Positions 26,744 to 34,495 of a DNA stretch of 64,000 bases are shown in pieces; the stretch's first letter is position 1; the number at the start of each line of letters is the position of its first letter. The position numbers were made by a program, and so were the translations under genes. The notes under the pieces were generated by a model. It saw nothing but the letters and a program-made list of their open reading frames with translations, had not been told where the DNA came from and did not search any database. Origin of the DNA: Streptomyces sp. 2131.1 (GTDB lineage: Bacteria > Actinomycetota > Actinomycetes > Streptomycetales > Streptomycetaceae); assembly GCF_900105515.1 (NCBI RefSeq), contig NZ_FNSY01000001.1, positions 3,100,001 through 3,164,000 of the forward strand, read 5' to 3'.

Positions 26744-26950
26744 TCAGCCGACGGCGAGCTTGACCATGTCCGCCTGCGGCCCCTTCTGGCCCTGCGAGAT
26801 CTCGAACTCGACCCGCTGACCTTCTTCGAGGGTGCGGTAACCGTCCATCTGGATCGCGCTGTAGTGGACGAATACATCCGCACCACCGTCGACCGCGATG
26901 AAGCCGTACCCCTTCTCCGCGTTGAACCACTTGACGGTGCCCTGAGCCAT
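26744..26950 (-). CDS. Cold-shock protein (CspA family)
   Basis: A 68-residue single OB-fold nucleic-acid-binding protein. Both RNA-binding motifs are intact: KGYGFI (RNP1) and VFVHY (RNP2), within [20 protein letters not shown]. Proteins of this type melt RNA structure as chaperones or antiterminators. AGGGGAG precedes the ATG by six bases. The monocistronic setting next to groEL2 matches the streptomycete scoF-type genes. Confidence 0.95.
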   Translation of the reverse strand: MAQGTVKWFNAEKGYGFIAVDGGADVFVHYSAIQMDGYRTLEEGQRVEFEISQGQKGPQADMVKLAVG

Positions 26951-27242
26951 GCCTAACTCCCCTGTAACGTGTGTGCGCCGAAGCGCGTCGACCGCCGCTG
27001 AATGTATCTGCCCAACTGCCCTCTGCAACAGGTCAATCGGACGACAATTCTGCGCGGCACCGATCGCCCGAATATGGGGAATTCACGGGATTGCGGGGCA
27101 AGTCGGGCCCGGCAAAGGTGACTTATGGCGCAAGAGGCTCAAGCACTTTGGCTGCATCTGGTCGTGGGGCGGCGCATTCTCATATGCGGGCGGCACGCGC
27201 AGCGAAGGGGACTTCCCACACTCTACCGCGCTCAACCATGCA
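26951..27242. other. Long leader and promoter region of the cold-shock gene
   Basis: This stretch of about 290 bp has no credible gene. A long, moderately AT-richer leader upstream of the cold-shock start is usual for csp genes, whose 5' untranslated RNA is often a thermosensor; I did not identify a specific fold. Confidence 0.45.
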
Positions 27243-27243
27243 G

Positions 27244-27280
27244 AATTGCCCCCTCCGCTTCTCTCGCGGAGGGGGCAATT
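27244..27280 (-). terminator. Terminator of the thrC-like/sulfur-carrier operon
   Basis: A perfect 15-bp stem (AATTGCCCCCTCCGC with its complement) and a 7-base loop lie 24 bp after the carrier gene. It clearly closes the leftward two-gene operon. Confidence 0.9.
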
Positions 27281-27304
27281 GCGTGAAGCTACGGAGCCGG
27301 GAAC

Positions 27305-27583
27305 TCAGCAGCCGCCGGCGACGGCGGGGATGATCGAGACGCCGGCGCCGTCCGGGGTCGCCGCGTCGAGGCCGCCTTCGAAACGCACGTCGTCGTCGTT
27401 GACGTACACGTTGACGAAGCGGCGCAGCTTGCCCTGGTCGTCCAGGACGCGGGCGGCGATGCCCGGGTGGTCCTTCTCCAGCGACGCGATGACCTCGGAG
27501 AGGGTCGCGCCCTCGGCCGGAACCTCGGCCTGGCCGCCCGTGTAGGTGCGGAGGATGGTGGGGATGCGGACCTTGACGCTCAT
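27305..27583 (-). CDS. ThiS/MoaD/CysO-type sulfur carrier protein with GGC tail
   Basis: A 92-residue beta-grasp protein strongly resembling mycobacterial CysO: VRIPTILRTYTGGQAEVPAE, FVNVYVNDDDVRFEGGL and the ending IIPAVAGGC. Carriers of this class are adenylated by a MoeZ-like enzyme and converted to a C-terminal Gly-Gly thiocarboxylate that donates sulfur. Here an extra Cys follows Gly-Gly, so a protease of the Mec/JAMM type would have to expose the diglycine. It lies 41 bp downstream of the ThrC-like gene and shares its SAM riboswitch, pointing to sulfur transfer in methionine or cysteine synthesis. Confidence 0.85.
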   Translation of the reverse strand: MSVKVRIPTILRTYTGGQAEVPAEGATLSEVIASLEKDHPGIAARVLDDQGKLRRFVNVYVNDDDVRFEGGLDAATPDGAGVSIIPAVAGGC

Positions 27584-27624
27584 GGCGGGTGCCCTTCCTG
27601 AAGTCTCGGGTGGTCGGAGGCGTA

Positions 27625-28917
27625 TCAGCTGGTGGCGAGACCGGCGGCGCGGAACGCGTCGAGGCTCGGGCGGATCGTGGCGGTCGCCTGCGAGGTCTCG
27701 GCCACCGCGTCCAGCGTCTTGAGGCCGTCACCGGTGTTCAGGACGACGGTGGTCAGCGCCGGGTCGAGCAGGCCGGCCTCGATCAGCTTCTTCGTCACGC
27801 CGACCGTCACCCCGCCCGCCGTCTCGGCGAAGATGCCCTCGGTCCGGGCCAGCAGCTTGATCGCGTCGACGACCTGCTCGTCGTTCACGTCCTCGACGGC
27901 GCCGCCGGTGCGGCGGGCGATGTCCAGGACGTACGGGCCGTCGGCCGGGTTGCCGATCGCCAGGGACTTGGCGATGGTGTTCGGCTTCTGCGGGCGGACC
28001 ACGTCGTGGCCGGCCTTGAAGGCGGTGGAGACCGGGGAGCAGCCCTCGGCCTGGGCGCCGAAGATCTTGTACGGCTTGTCCTCGACCAGACCGAGCTTGA
28101 TCAGCTCCTGGAGGCCCTTGTCGATCTTCGTGAGCTGTGAGCCGGACGCGATCGGAATGACGATCTGGTCGGGCAGCCGCCAGCCGAGCTGCTCGCAGAT
28201 CTCGTACGCCAGCGTCTTGGAGCCCTCGCCGTAGTACGGGCGCAGGTTCACGTTGACGAAGCCCCAGCCCTCCCCCAGCGGGTCGCCGATGAGCTCGGAG
28301 CAGAAGCGGTTGACGTCGTCGTAGTTGCCCTCGATGCCGACCAGCTCACCGCCGTACACCGCGGCCATGACGACCTTGCCCTGCTCCAGGTCGTGCGGGA
28401 TGAACACGCAGGAGCGCAGGCCCGCCCGGGCGGCGGCGGCGCCGACCGCGCCGGCCAGGTTGCCGGTGGAGGAGCAGGAGAGCGTGGTGAAGCCGAAGGC
28501 GCGGGCGGCCTCGACGGCGATCGCGACGACACGGTCCTTGAAGGAGTGCGTCGGGTTGCCGGAGTCGTCCTTCACGTACAGGCCGCCGGTCACGCCCAGC
28601 TCGCGGGCGAGGTTGTCGGCCTTGACCAGCTTGGTGAAGCCGGGGTTGAGATTGGGCTTGTCGGCGACATCGGCGGGCACCGGCAGCAGCGGCGCGTAAC
28701 GCCAGATGTTGTCCGGACCGGCCTCGATGCGCTTCTTCAGCTCGTCGGGGGAGCCGCTCGGCAGGTCGTACGCCACTTCGAGCGGCCCGAAACAGGACGC
28801 GCAGGCGAAAATGGGACCGAGTGCGAACCGTTCACCGCATTCGCGGCAGGAAAGGGCCGCGGCGGGACCCAGGTCCACAGAGGATTCGGTGTTTGCTGCG
28901 ACAGTCTCAACAGCCAT
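27625..28917 (-). CDS. thrC: Threonine synthase-like PLP enzyme under a SAM riboswitch
   Basis: A 430-residue fold-type II PLP enzyme. An N-terminal zinc ribbon (CRECGERF ... CASC, residues 24-44) precedes the PLP-lysine motif GNPTHSFKDRVV and the phosphate-loop SCSSTGNLAGAVG. Threonine synthase turns O-phosphohomoserine into threonine, and this is the standard name. A SAM-I riboswitch controls it and a sulfur carrier gene follows, so a homocysteine-forming sulfhydrylase acting on the same substrate is a serious alternative. Streptomycetes, as I recall, have another thrC next to hom and thrB. The ATG at 28917 follows AAAGGG by ten bases. Confidence 0.8.
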   Translation of the reverse strand: MAVETVAANTESSVDLGPAAALSCRECGERFALGPIFACASCFGPLEVAYDLPSGSPDELKKRIEAGPDNIWRYAPLLPVPADVADKPNLNPGFTKLVKADNLARELGVTGGLYVKDDSGNPTHSFKDRVVAIAVEAARAFGFTTLSCSSTGNLAGAVGAAAARAGLRSCVFIPHDLEQGKVVMAAVYGGELVGIEGNYDDVNRFCSELIGDPLGEGWGFVNVNLRPYYGEGSKTLAYEICEQLGWRLPDQIVIPIASGSQLTKIDKGLQELIKLGLVEDKPYKIFGAQAEGCSPVSTAFKAGHDVVRPQKPNTIAKSLAIGNPADGPYVLDIARRTGGAVEDVNDEQVVDAIKLLARTEGIFAETAGGVTVGVTKKLIEAGLLDPALTTVVLNTGDGLKTLDAVAETSQATATIRPSLDAFRAAGLATS

Positions 28918-28936
28918 GATGGCGAGGCCCTTTCTC

Positions 28937-29059
28937 CTCATCTTCCTCACGGCGCGTTTCGCCGCGAGACGGAATTGGCACCTTCCCCACCTGACCTCGC
29001 GGTCGGCAGGAGGGTTGCCGGGACTTCAACGGGCCGTTCCCTCTGTCCCTCTGGATGAG
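28937..29059 (-). ncRNA. SAM-I (S-box) riboswitch
   Basis: Read leftward, the RNA starts CTCATCCAGAGGGACAGAGG. It continues with GGCCCGTTGAAGTCCCGGC and CAACC, then GGTGCCAATTCCG, and ends GAGGAAGATGAG. These are the conserved core blocks of the SAM-I aptamer. The first and last six bases (CTCATC, GATGAG) pair to close helix P1. The 3' strand of P1 runs into GAGGAG, about 16 bases before the ATG, so SAM binding probably hides the ribosome-binding site; no intrinsic terminator is evident. Confidence 0.93.
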
Positions 29060-29215
29060 CGCTGTGGCACCGGATCTTGGATCCGGGCATTTGTCGGCGG
29101 ACCGACCCCGGCATGCGATGGCCGTCCGCGTTGTTCAAGACTGTAACCGAAGGAGCGGACTGTCGAGATAGTCGTCCGTACCGCGAGATGGATCACATAA
29201 CAGGGAGTATCGACC
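29060..29215 (+). promoter_or_regulatory. gpgS / thrC-like divergent promoter region
   Basis: Between the riboswitch and gpgS there is no gene. The dyad CCGGATC-TT-GGATCCGG near 29081 and an AT-richer patch (29133-29150) are probable promoter elements; they were not resolved further. Confidence 0.4.
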
Positions 29216-30163
29216 GTGCTCGAAGAGGTCGAACGCTGGCTGACCAGGCGTTCCTGGTCGGCGGCCGACCGCCCGTCCGCGAGCGCCCAGGCCGCGGCGC
29301 ACGGTGCCCGGGGTACGGGCGTGAGCGTCGTCCTGCCCGCGCTGAACGAGGCGGAGACCGTCGGGGACATCGTCGCCACGATCCGGCGCGAGCTGATGGG
29401 GAAGGTCCCGCTGGTCGACGAGCTGGTGGTGATCGACTCGGGCTCCACGGACGCCACCGCCGAGGTCGCCCGCCGCGCGGGGGCGCGGGTCGTCCACCGC
29501 GACAGCATCCTGCCCCGGCTCCCGGCCGTCCCCGGCAAGGGCGAGGTGCTCTGGCGCTCGCTCCTGGTGACCGGCGGCGACATCCTGTGCTTCATCGACG
29601 CGGACCTGAAGGACTTCTCCGCGGACTTCGTCTCCGGCATCGTCGGCCCGCTGCTCGACGACCCCGAGGTGCAGTTCGTCAAGGCCATGTACGACCGGCC
29701 GCTCGGCGAGGTCGCGGGCCAGGGCGGCCGCGTCACCGAGCTGGTGGCCCGCCCGCTGCTCAACCTGCACTGGCCGCTCCTCGCGGGCTTCGTCCAGCCG
29801 CTGGGCGGCGAGTACGCGGTACGCCGCTCGCTCCTGGAGCGGCTGCCGTTCCCGGTCGGTTACGGGGTCGAGCTCGGGCTGCTCGTCGACGCGCTGCACA
29901 CCGTCGGCCTGGACGCCCTCGCGCAGGTCGACGTCGGCGTCCGCGTCCACCGCCACCAGGACGGCCAGGCCCTCGGGCGGATGGCGGCCGCGATCTACCG
30001 CACCGCGCAGGTACGGCTCTCCCGCGGCCATCTGGTCCGCCCCTCACTCACCCAGTTCGAGCGCGGGACCGGCGGATTCGTCCCGCGCACCCACCCCGTC
30101 GACACGCAGGAGCGGCCGCCGATGCTGGAGATCGAGGAGTACGTGGCACGGCGCGCGGCCTGA
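29216..30163 (+). CDS. gpgS: Glucosyl-3-phosphoglycerate synthase
   Basis: A 315-residue GT81-family transferase that makes glucosyl-3-phosphoglycerate from a nucleotide-glucose and 3-phosphoglycerate, a precursor of glucosylglycerate or methylglucose lipopolysaccharides. Visible motifs are VSVVLPALNEAETVGDIVAT, VIDSGSTDATAEVA and the metal-binding FIDADLKDF. Its length fits the family. The GTG has AGGGAG upstream. It is followed 64 bp later by otsA, making a compatible-solute cluster. Confidence 0.88.
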   Translation: MLEEVERWLTRRSWSAADRPSASAQAAAHGARGTGVSVVLPALNEAETVGDIVATIRRELMGKVPLVDELVVIDSGSTDATAEVARRAGARVVHRDSILPRLPAVPGKGEVLWRSLLVTGGDILCFIDADLKDFSADFVSGIVGPLLDDPEVQFVKAMYDRPLGEVAGQGGRVTELVARPLLNLHWPLLAGFVQPLGGEYAVRRSLLERLPFPVGYGVELGLLVDALHTVGLDALAQVDVGVRVHRHQDGQALGRMAAAIYRTAQVRLSRGHLVRPSLTQFERGTGGFVPRTHPVDTQERPPMLEIEEYVARRAA

Positions 30164-30227
30164 TCACGACCCCGGCCCGTCCGACTTCGTACGTTTGGGC
30201 GGATCGGGTTCGGGCTAGATTCCGGCC

Positions 30228-31622
30228 ATGGTCTCCGAGCACGCCCCCCACCAGCCCGCTGCCCAGGTCCTCGTCGCGTCCAACCGCGGCCCCGTGACGT
30301 ACACACGGGGCGAGGACGGCTCCCTCGAAGCGAAACGGGGCGGGGGCGGACTCGTCTCCGGCCTCAGCGCCGTCGACGACAAGATGTGGGTCTGCGCCGC
30401 CCTCGGCGACGGCGACCGCGAGGCGGTGCGCCGCGGAGTCGGCGAGCCGGGCGTCCGGATGCTCGACATCGACGCCGAGACGCACGCCGACGCGTACAAC
30501 GGCATCGCCAACTCCGTGCTGTGGTTCGTCCACCACATGCTGTACCAGACGCCCGTCGAGCCCGTCTTCGACGCGGAGTTCCGCAGGCAGTGGGCCTCCT
30601 TCGAGGCGTACAACCGGGCCTTCGCCGAGGCGCTCGCCGAGGAGGCGGGCGAGGGCGCGGCCGTCCTGGTGCAGGACTACCACCTCTCGCTCGTCCCCGG
30701 CATGCTCCGCGAACTCCGCCCCGACCTGCGGATCGGCCACTTCTCGCACACCCCGTGGGCGCCCGTCGACTACTTCCGGCTGCTCCCCGACGACATCGCC
30801 GAGCAGCTGCTGCGCGGCATCCTCGGCGCCGACCGCGCCGCCTTCCTGACCCGCCGCTGGGCGGACGCCTTCATCGGCTGCTGTACGGAGATCCTGGGCG
30901 GCACCGGCCGCACCCGCATCGGCGTCCACGGCCTGGGGGCCGACGCCGGATTCCTGCGCCGCCGCGCGCACGAGGCGGACGTGGACGAGCGGATGGCGGC
31001 CCTGCGCGAGCAGATCGGGCCCGACCGGAAGACCGTCGTCCGGGTCGACCGCACGGAGCTGTCCAAGAACATCGTCCGGGGCCTGCACGCCTACCGCGCC
31101 CTGCTCGACGAGCGGCCCGAGTGGCGCGAGCGCGTCGTGCACGTGGCGTTCGCCTACCCCTCGCGGCAGGACCTCGCGGTCTACCGGGAGTACACCGCGG
31201 AGGTCCAGCAGGTCGCCGACGCGATCAACAAGACGTACGGCACGGACTCCTGGACCCCGGTCGTCCTCCACGTCAAGGACGACTTCGCCCGCTCGCTCGC
31301 CGCGTACCGGCTGGCCGACGTGGCCCTCGTCAACCCCATCCGGGACGGCATGAACCTGGTCGCCAAGGAGGTCCCGGTCGTCTCCGACGAGGGCTGCGCG
31401 CTGGTCCTGTCGCGGGAGGCCGGTGCGTACGAGGAGCTGGGCGAGCACGCGTTCACGGTCAACCCGTACGACGTCTCCGCCACCGCCGACGCGCTCCACG
31501 AGGCGCTGACGCTCCCGGACGACGTGCGCGCCGCCCGCTCGGAGCGCCTGGCCGACGCGGCGACCGCGCTGCCGCCGCAGCAGTGGTTCCTGGACCAGCT
31601 GGAGGCGCTGCGCGCGGGTTAG
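30228..31622 (+). CDS. otsA: Trehalose-6-phosphate synthase
   Basis: A 464-residue GT20 enzyme making trehalose-6-phosphate from a nucleotide-glucose and glucose-6-phosphate. Motifs are SNRGPVTY, GGGGLVSGLSA, VQDYHLSLVPGML, SHTPWAP and RVDRTELSKNIVRG, plus the C-terminal VNPIRDGMNLVAKE. TAGATT lies exactly six bases before the ATG, so the transcript is probably leaderless. The stop overlaps the stop of the convergent otsB by four bases. Confidence 0.93.
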   Translation: MVSEHAPHQPAAQVLVASNRGPVTYTRGEDGSLEAKRGGGGLVSGLSAVDDKMWVCAALGDGDREAVRRGVGEPGVRMLDIDAETHADAYNGIANSVLWFVHHMLYQTPVEPVFDAEFRRQWASFEAYNRAFAEALAEEAGEGAAVLVQDYHLSLVPGMLRELRPDLRIGHFSHTPWAPVDYFRLLPDDIAEQLLRGILGADRAAFLTRRWADAFIGCCTEILGGTGRTRIGVHGLGADAGFLRRRAHEADVDERMAALREQIGPDRKTVVRVDRTELSKNIVRGLHAYRALLDERPEWRERVVHVAFAYPSRQDLAVYREYTAEVQQVADAINKTYGTDSWTPVVLHVKDDFARSLAAYRLADVALVNPIRDGMNLVAKEVPVVSDEGCALVLSREAGAYEELGEHAFTVNPYDVSATADALHEALTLPDDVRAARSERLADAATALPPQQWFLDQLEALRAG

Positions 31623-32452
31623 GGCCCGTCCGGCAGCCGCGCGGCCAGGTCGCGGAGGTACTCGACGACCGCGCCCGGACCGGGCAGGGCCAGGTCGGCG
31701 CGGCCGGCCAGCTCGGGCACCTCGGCACTGCCGCTGCAGACGAGCAGCCCGGGAACGGGGTCCTCGTCCCGCGTCCGGAGCTTCTCCACGGCGGCGTACG
31801 CGGCGAGGTCGCCCAGGTCGTCGCCCGCGTACAGCACGGAGGTGGCGCCGATCTCGCGCACGTACTCGGTGAGCGCGACGCCCTTGTCCATGCCCGGGGG
31901 CCGCAGCTCCAGGACCAGGCGCCCCGGTTCGACGATCAGCCCGTGCTCGGCGGCCAGCTCGCCCAGCGGCCCGCGCAGCGCGTCGAACGTGGCCTGCGGG
32001 TCGGCGGCGCGGCGGGTGTGCACGGCGAGGGCGCGGCCCTTGTCCTCGGTCCAGGTCTCGGACTCCGCCAGTACGTCGGGGAGTTCGGCGCGCACGGCCG
32101 CGACGCCCGGGTGCGGGGCGGGGGTGTGCACGGTCCCGGTGGCGGCGTCCCAGCGCTCTGCCCCGTAGTGCCCGAGGACGACGAGGTGGTCGAGCCCCTC
32201 GACCCCCGCGAACCCGCCGTACCGCACGGCGACCTCGGCGGGCCGCCCGGTGATCACCGCCACGGACCGGACCTTCGGCGCGAGGGCGGCGAGCGCCTCC
32301 ACGGCACCGGGGTGCGCCCTGGCCTGCTCGGGGTCCGGCACGATGTCCGCGAGCGTGCCGTCGAAGTCGAGCGCGACGAGGGCCTCGGCCGGGCGGGCGA
32401 GGATGGCGTCGAGGCCGTGGTGGCCGGCGGGGGTGTGCGGATGGGTACCCAT
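31619..32452 (-). CDS. otsB: Trehalose-6-phosphate phosphatase
   Basis: A 277-residue HAD phosphatase. The nucleophile motif is ALDFDGTLADI, motif II is AVITGRPAEV, and the metal-binding end is YAGDDLGDLAAY. It dephosphorylates trehalose-6-phosphate from OtsA. Unusually for a pathway pair, it is encoded convergently with otsA. The two stop codons overlap (TTAG), so the transcripts must overlap at their 3' ends. Confidence 0.92.
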   Translation of the reverse strand: MGTHPHTPAGHHGLDAILARPAEALVALDFDGTLADIVPDPEQARAHPGAVEALAALAPKVRSVAVITGRPAEVAVRYGGFAGVEGLDHLVVLGHYGAERWDAATGTVHTPAPHPGVAAVRAELPDVLAESETWTEDKGRALAVHTRRAADPQATFDALRGPLGELAAEHGLIVEPGRLVLELRPPGMDKGVALTEYVREIGATSVLYAGDDLGDLAAYAAVEKLRTRDEDPVPGLLVCSGSAEVPELAGRADLALPGPGAVVEYLRDLAARLPDGP

Positions 32453-32479
32453 ACGGACGAGCGTATCCGCCCCCGGGCC

Positions 32480-32654
32480 CACCGCCACGGGGGCTCCGCC
32501 CCCGGACCCCCGCTGCTCAATCGCCGCAGAGGCTGGAGGTGGCTGCCGCCCTCCCGGGGCTCCGCCCCGCACCCCGCTGCTCAATCGCCGCAGGGGCTTG
32601 ATCTCGCTTCCGCCGGCGCTTGAGGCGCGGGGTGCGGGGCGGCGCCCCGGGGGC
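32480..32654. repeat. Intergenic palindromic repeat cluster
   Basis: GGGGCTCCGCCCC followed by GCTGCTCAATCGCCGCAG occurs twice (about 32494 and 32559). An inverted relative (GCGCTTGAGGCGCGGGGTGC, then GGGGCGGCGCCCCGG) ends the block. This element type is scattered through streptomycete genomes and can fold into large hairpins. It separates otsB from the DUF3263 gene and may serve as a transcription barrier. Confidence 0.75.
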
Positions 32655-32939
32655 CTAGCGTCGGCCTCGTCGCGCATCGCGCACGCGCCGCAGCCGGTTC
32701 ACCGTCACCGGGTCCTCCTCCAGGGCCCGCCGGTCGTCCAGGAGGGCGTTCAGGAGCTGGTAGTACCGGGTCGGCGAGAGGCCGAGCCGTTCTCGGATCG
32801 CCCGCTCCTTCGCCCCCGGCCCCGCCCACGACTGCCGCTCGACCGCCAGCACCGCGCGGTCGCGGTCGGACAGCGGGGCGGGGTCGGCGGGGCCGTTCGG
32901 GGGATGGGCGGTCATATCAGCCAATATATGGCGCGGCAC
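32655..32939 (-). CDS. DUF3263 small HTH-like protein
   Basis: A 94-residue protein containing PLSDRDRAVLAVERQSW and ERLGLSPTRYYQLLNALLDD, the DUF3263 core, which looks like a compact helix-turn-helix. The GTG at 32939 starts three bases after the TAG of the sugar-binding protein gene, with GGAG in that gene's last codons, so the two are coupled. An ATG at 32915 is the alternative start. A regulatory role is plausible but unproven. Confidence 0.75.
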   Translation of the reverse strand: MPRHILADMTAHPPNGPADPAPLSDRDRAVLAVERQSWAGPGAKERAIRERLGLSPTRYYQLLNALLDDRRALEEDPVTVNRLRRVRDARRGRR

Positions 32940-32942
32940 TGA

Positions 32943-34208
32943 CTACTCCGCGGCCTCCGCCGCGGTCGCCTCCCGCGATATGCGACCGAGCACGGTCTCC
33001 GGGCTCGACCCCGGCTCCACCGCCTGGCCGATGTTCTCCTTGATCGACTCGCTCGCCGCGGCCCAGGACGTCTTGCCGAACGGGTAGAACGCGGACTCCG
33101 GCAGCGCCTCCAGGAACTTGTGCAGCGGCTTGTACTTGGCGTCGTCCTCCATCGCCGCCGACGCGCTGTCCGTGACCGGCAGCAGGTCGTACATGTCGGC
33201 GAACTCGATGACGTTCTTGTCGTTGAACAGGAAGTTGAAGAACTTGCCTATCTGGGCCCGGTGGCCGTTCTGCTTGAAGCCCATGATCCAGTCGGCGACA
33301 CCCATCGACCCCTGGGTGGGGCCCTTCTCGCCGGGCAGCGGGACCATGCCGACCTCGACGCCCTTCTTCTCGGCCTCCTCCATCAGCGTGGGGTGGCCGT
33401 TGAGCATGCCGACCTGGCCCTTGGTGAACGCCTCGAAGGCCTTCGCCCGGTTCAGCTTGCCGGGCGCGACGGGGCCGACGAGTCCCTTCTCGACGAGATT
33501 CGTCTTCAGCCAGTTGAACGTCTTGACGTTGTCCTCGGACTCGATGTTGTACGAGCCGACCTCGTCGGTGTAGCCGCCGCCACCGCTGAGCATCCACATC
33601 AGGGTCTCGGCCTGGGACTCCTCGGGGCCGAGCGGCAGCGCGAAGGGGTACGTCACCCCGTGCTGCTTGAGCGCGGCGGCGTCGGAGGCGATGTCGCTCC
33701 AGGTGCGGGGTGCCTGGAGGCCGGCCTGACTGAAGAACTTCTTGTTGTAGAAGAGCAGCCGGGTGCTGGCGACGAACGGCAGCCCGTACTGGATGCGGTT
33801 GACCCGCCCCGCGTCGACGAGCTTCGGCAGGAAGTTGGCCTGGGTGGGGATGCTGAGCATCTCGTCGGCGGAGTAGAGCTTCCCGGCCTTGGCGTAGTCC
33901 GCGTAGGCGCCGATCTGCGCGATGTCGGGGGCCTTGCCGTCCTTGACCATCTTGGCGACCTCGCGGTCGATGTCGGTCCAGGGCAGGACGGTGACGTCGA
34001 CCTTGATCCCGGGGTGGGACGCCTCGAAGCTCCGGGCGACTCCGTCCCAGTACTTGTCGGACTTGTTCGCCTCGCCGGTGCCGTAGTCGGCCGCGACGAC
34101 CGTCAGCGTGACGTCGCCCGAGCCGCCGTCGCTGCCACAGCCCGACAGCGTGGCCGTCATTCCCATCACGGCGACAGCCGCCGTCAGTCCCAAGTAACGC
34201 CGCTGCAC
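32943..34208 (-). CDS. ABC sugar-binding lipoprotein (orphan)
   Basis: A 421-residue family 1 extracellular solute-binding protein. The signal peptide ends in lipobox LSGC, so it is lipid-anchored. Ligand-domain motifs include PDIAQIGAYADYAKAGKLYS and NKKFFSQAGLQAPRTWSDIA. No permease or ATPase genes are adjacent, so it must borrow a membrane complex, possibly energised by MsiK (encoded at 55 kb). A DasR-like site lies about 100 bp upstream, suggesting amino-sugar or chitooligosaccharide uptake. Confidence 0.85.
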   Translation of the reverse strand: MQRRYLGLTAAVAVMGMTATLSGCGSDGGSGDVTLTVVAADYGTGEANKSDKYWDGVARSFEASHPGIKVDVTVLPWTDIDREVAKMVKDGKAPDIAQIGAYADYAKAGKLYSADEMLSIPTQANFLPKLVDAGRVNRIQYGLPFVASTRLLFYNKKFFSQAGLQAPRTWSDIASDAAALKQHGVTYPFALPLGPEESQAETLMWMLSGGGGYTDEVGSYNIESEDNVKTFNWLKTNLVEKGLVGPVAPGKLNRAKAFEAFTKGQVGMLNGHPTLMEEAEKKGVEVGMVPLPGEKGPTQGSMGVADWIMGFKQNGHRAQIGKFFNFLFNDKNVIEFADMYDLLPVTDSASAAMEDDAKYKPLHKFLEALPESAFYPFGKTSWAAASESIKENIGQAVEPGSSPETVLGRISREATAAEAAE

Positions 34209-34301
34209 AGCTCAGTCCGTCCTCGTCGATTGCATCGCCCGCGGCTCCCGCGTGCGCGCGGGGCCCTCCGGGTGAGCTGCGATTTTCCCCGGCACCGGCG
34301 T

Positions 34302-34317
34302 AGAGGTCTACACCATG
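34302..34317. promoter_or_regulatory. DasR-like dre site 1
   Basis: Read leftward the core is TGGTGTAGACCT, matching 10 of 12 positions of the dre core TGGTCTAGACCA. It lies about 95 bp upstream of the sugar-binding lipoprotein gene. Confidence 0.6.
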
Positions 34318-34395
34318 GAGGTATCGCTTCCACAACGCAGCAGCATTGCACGGGCCGTGCGGCGGCTGCTAAGTAGGTCTCGACATACGAGCCCT

Positions 34396-34411
34396 ATTGG
34401 TCCAGACCTTT
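34396..34411. promoter_or_regulatory. DasR-like dre site 2
   Basis: ATTGGTCCAGACCTTT matches 13 of 16 positions of the dre consensus. It sits 85 bp upstream of the SIS-domain gene, in the divergent promoter region shared with the sugar-binding protein. Confidence 0.75.
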
Positions 34412-34495
34412 CCTCAACTCCGGCCCGCCCCTTGGCCCGTGCGCCCCGCCTCCCGCCCAGTCGTCCCGACCGCTCACCGCAAGGAGCCGTTCCGC

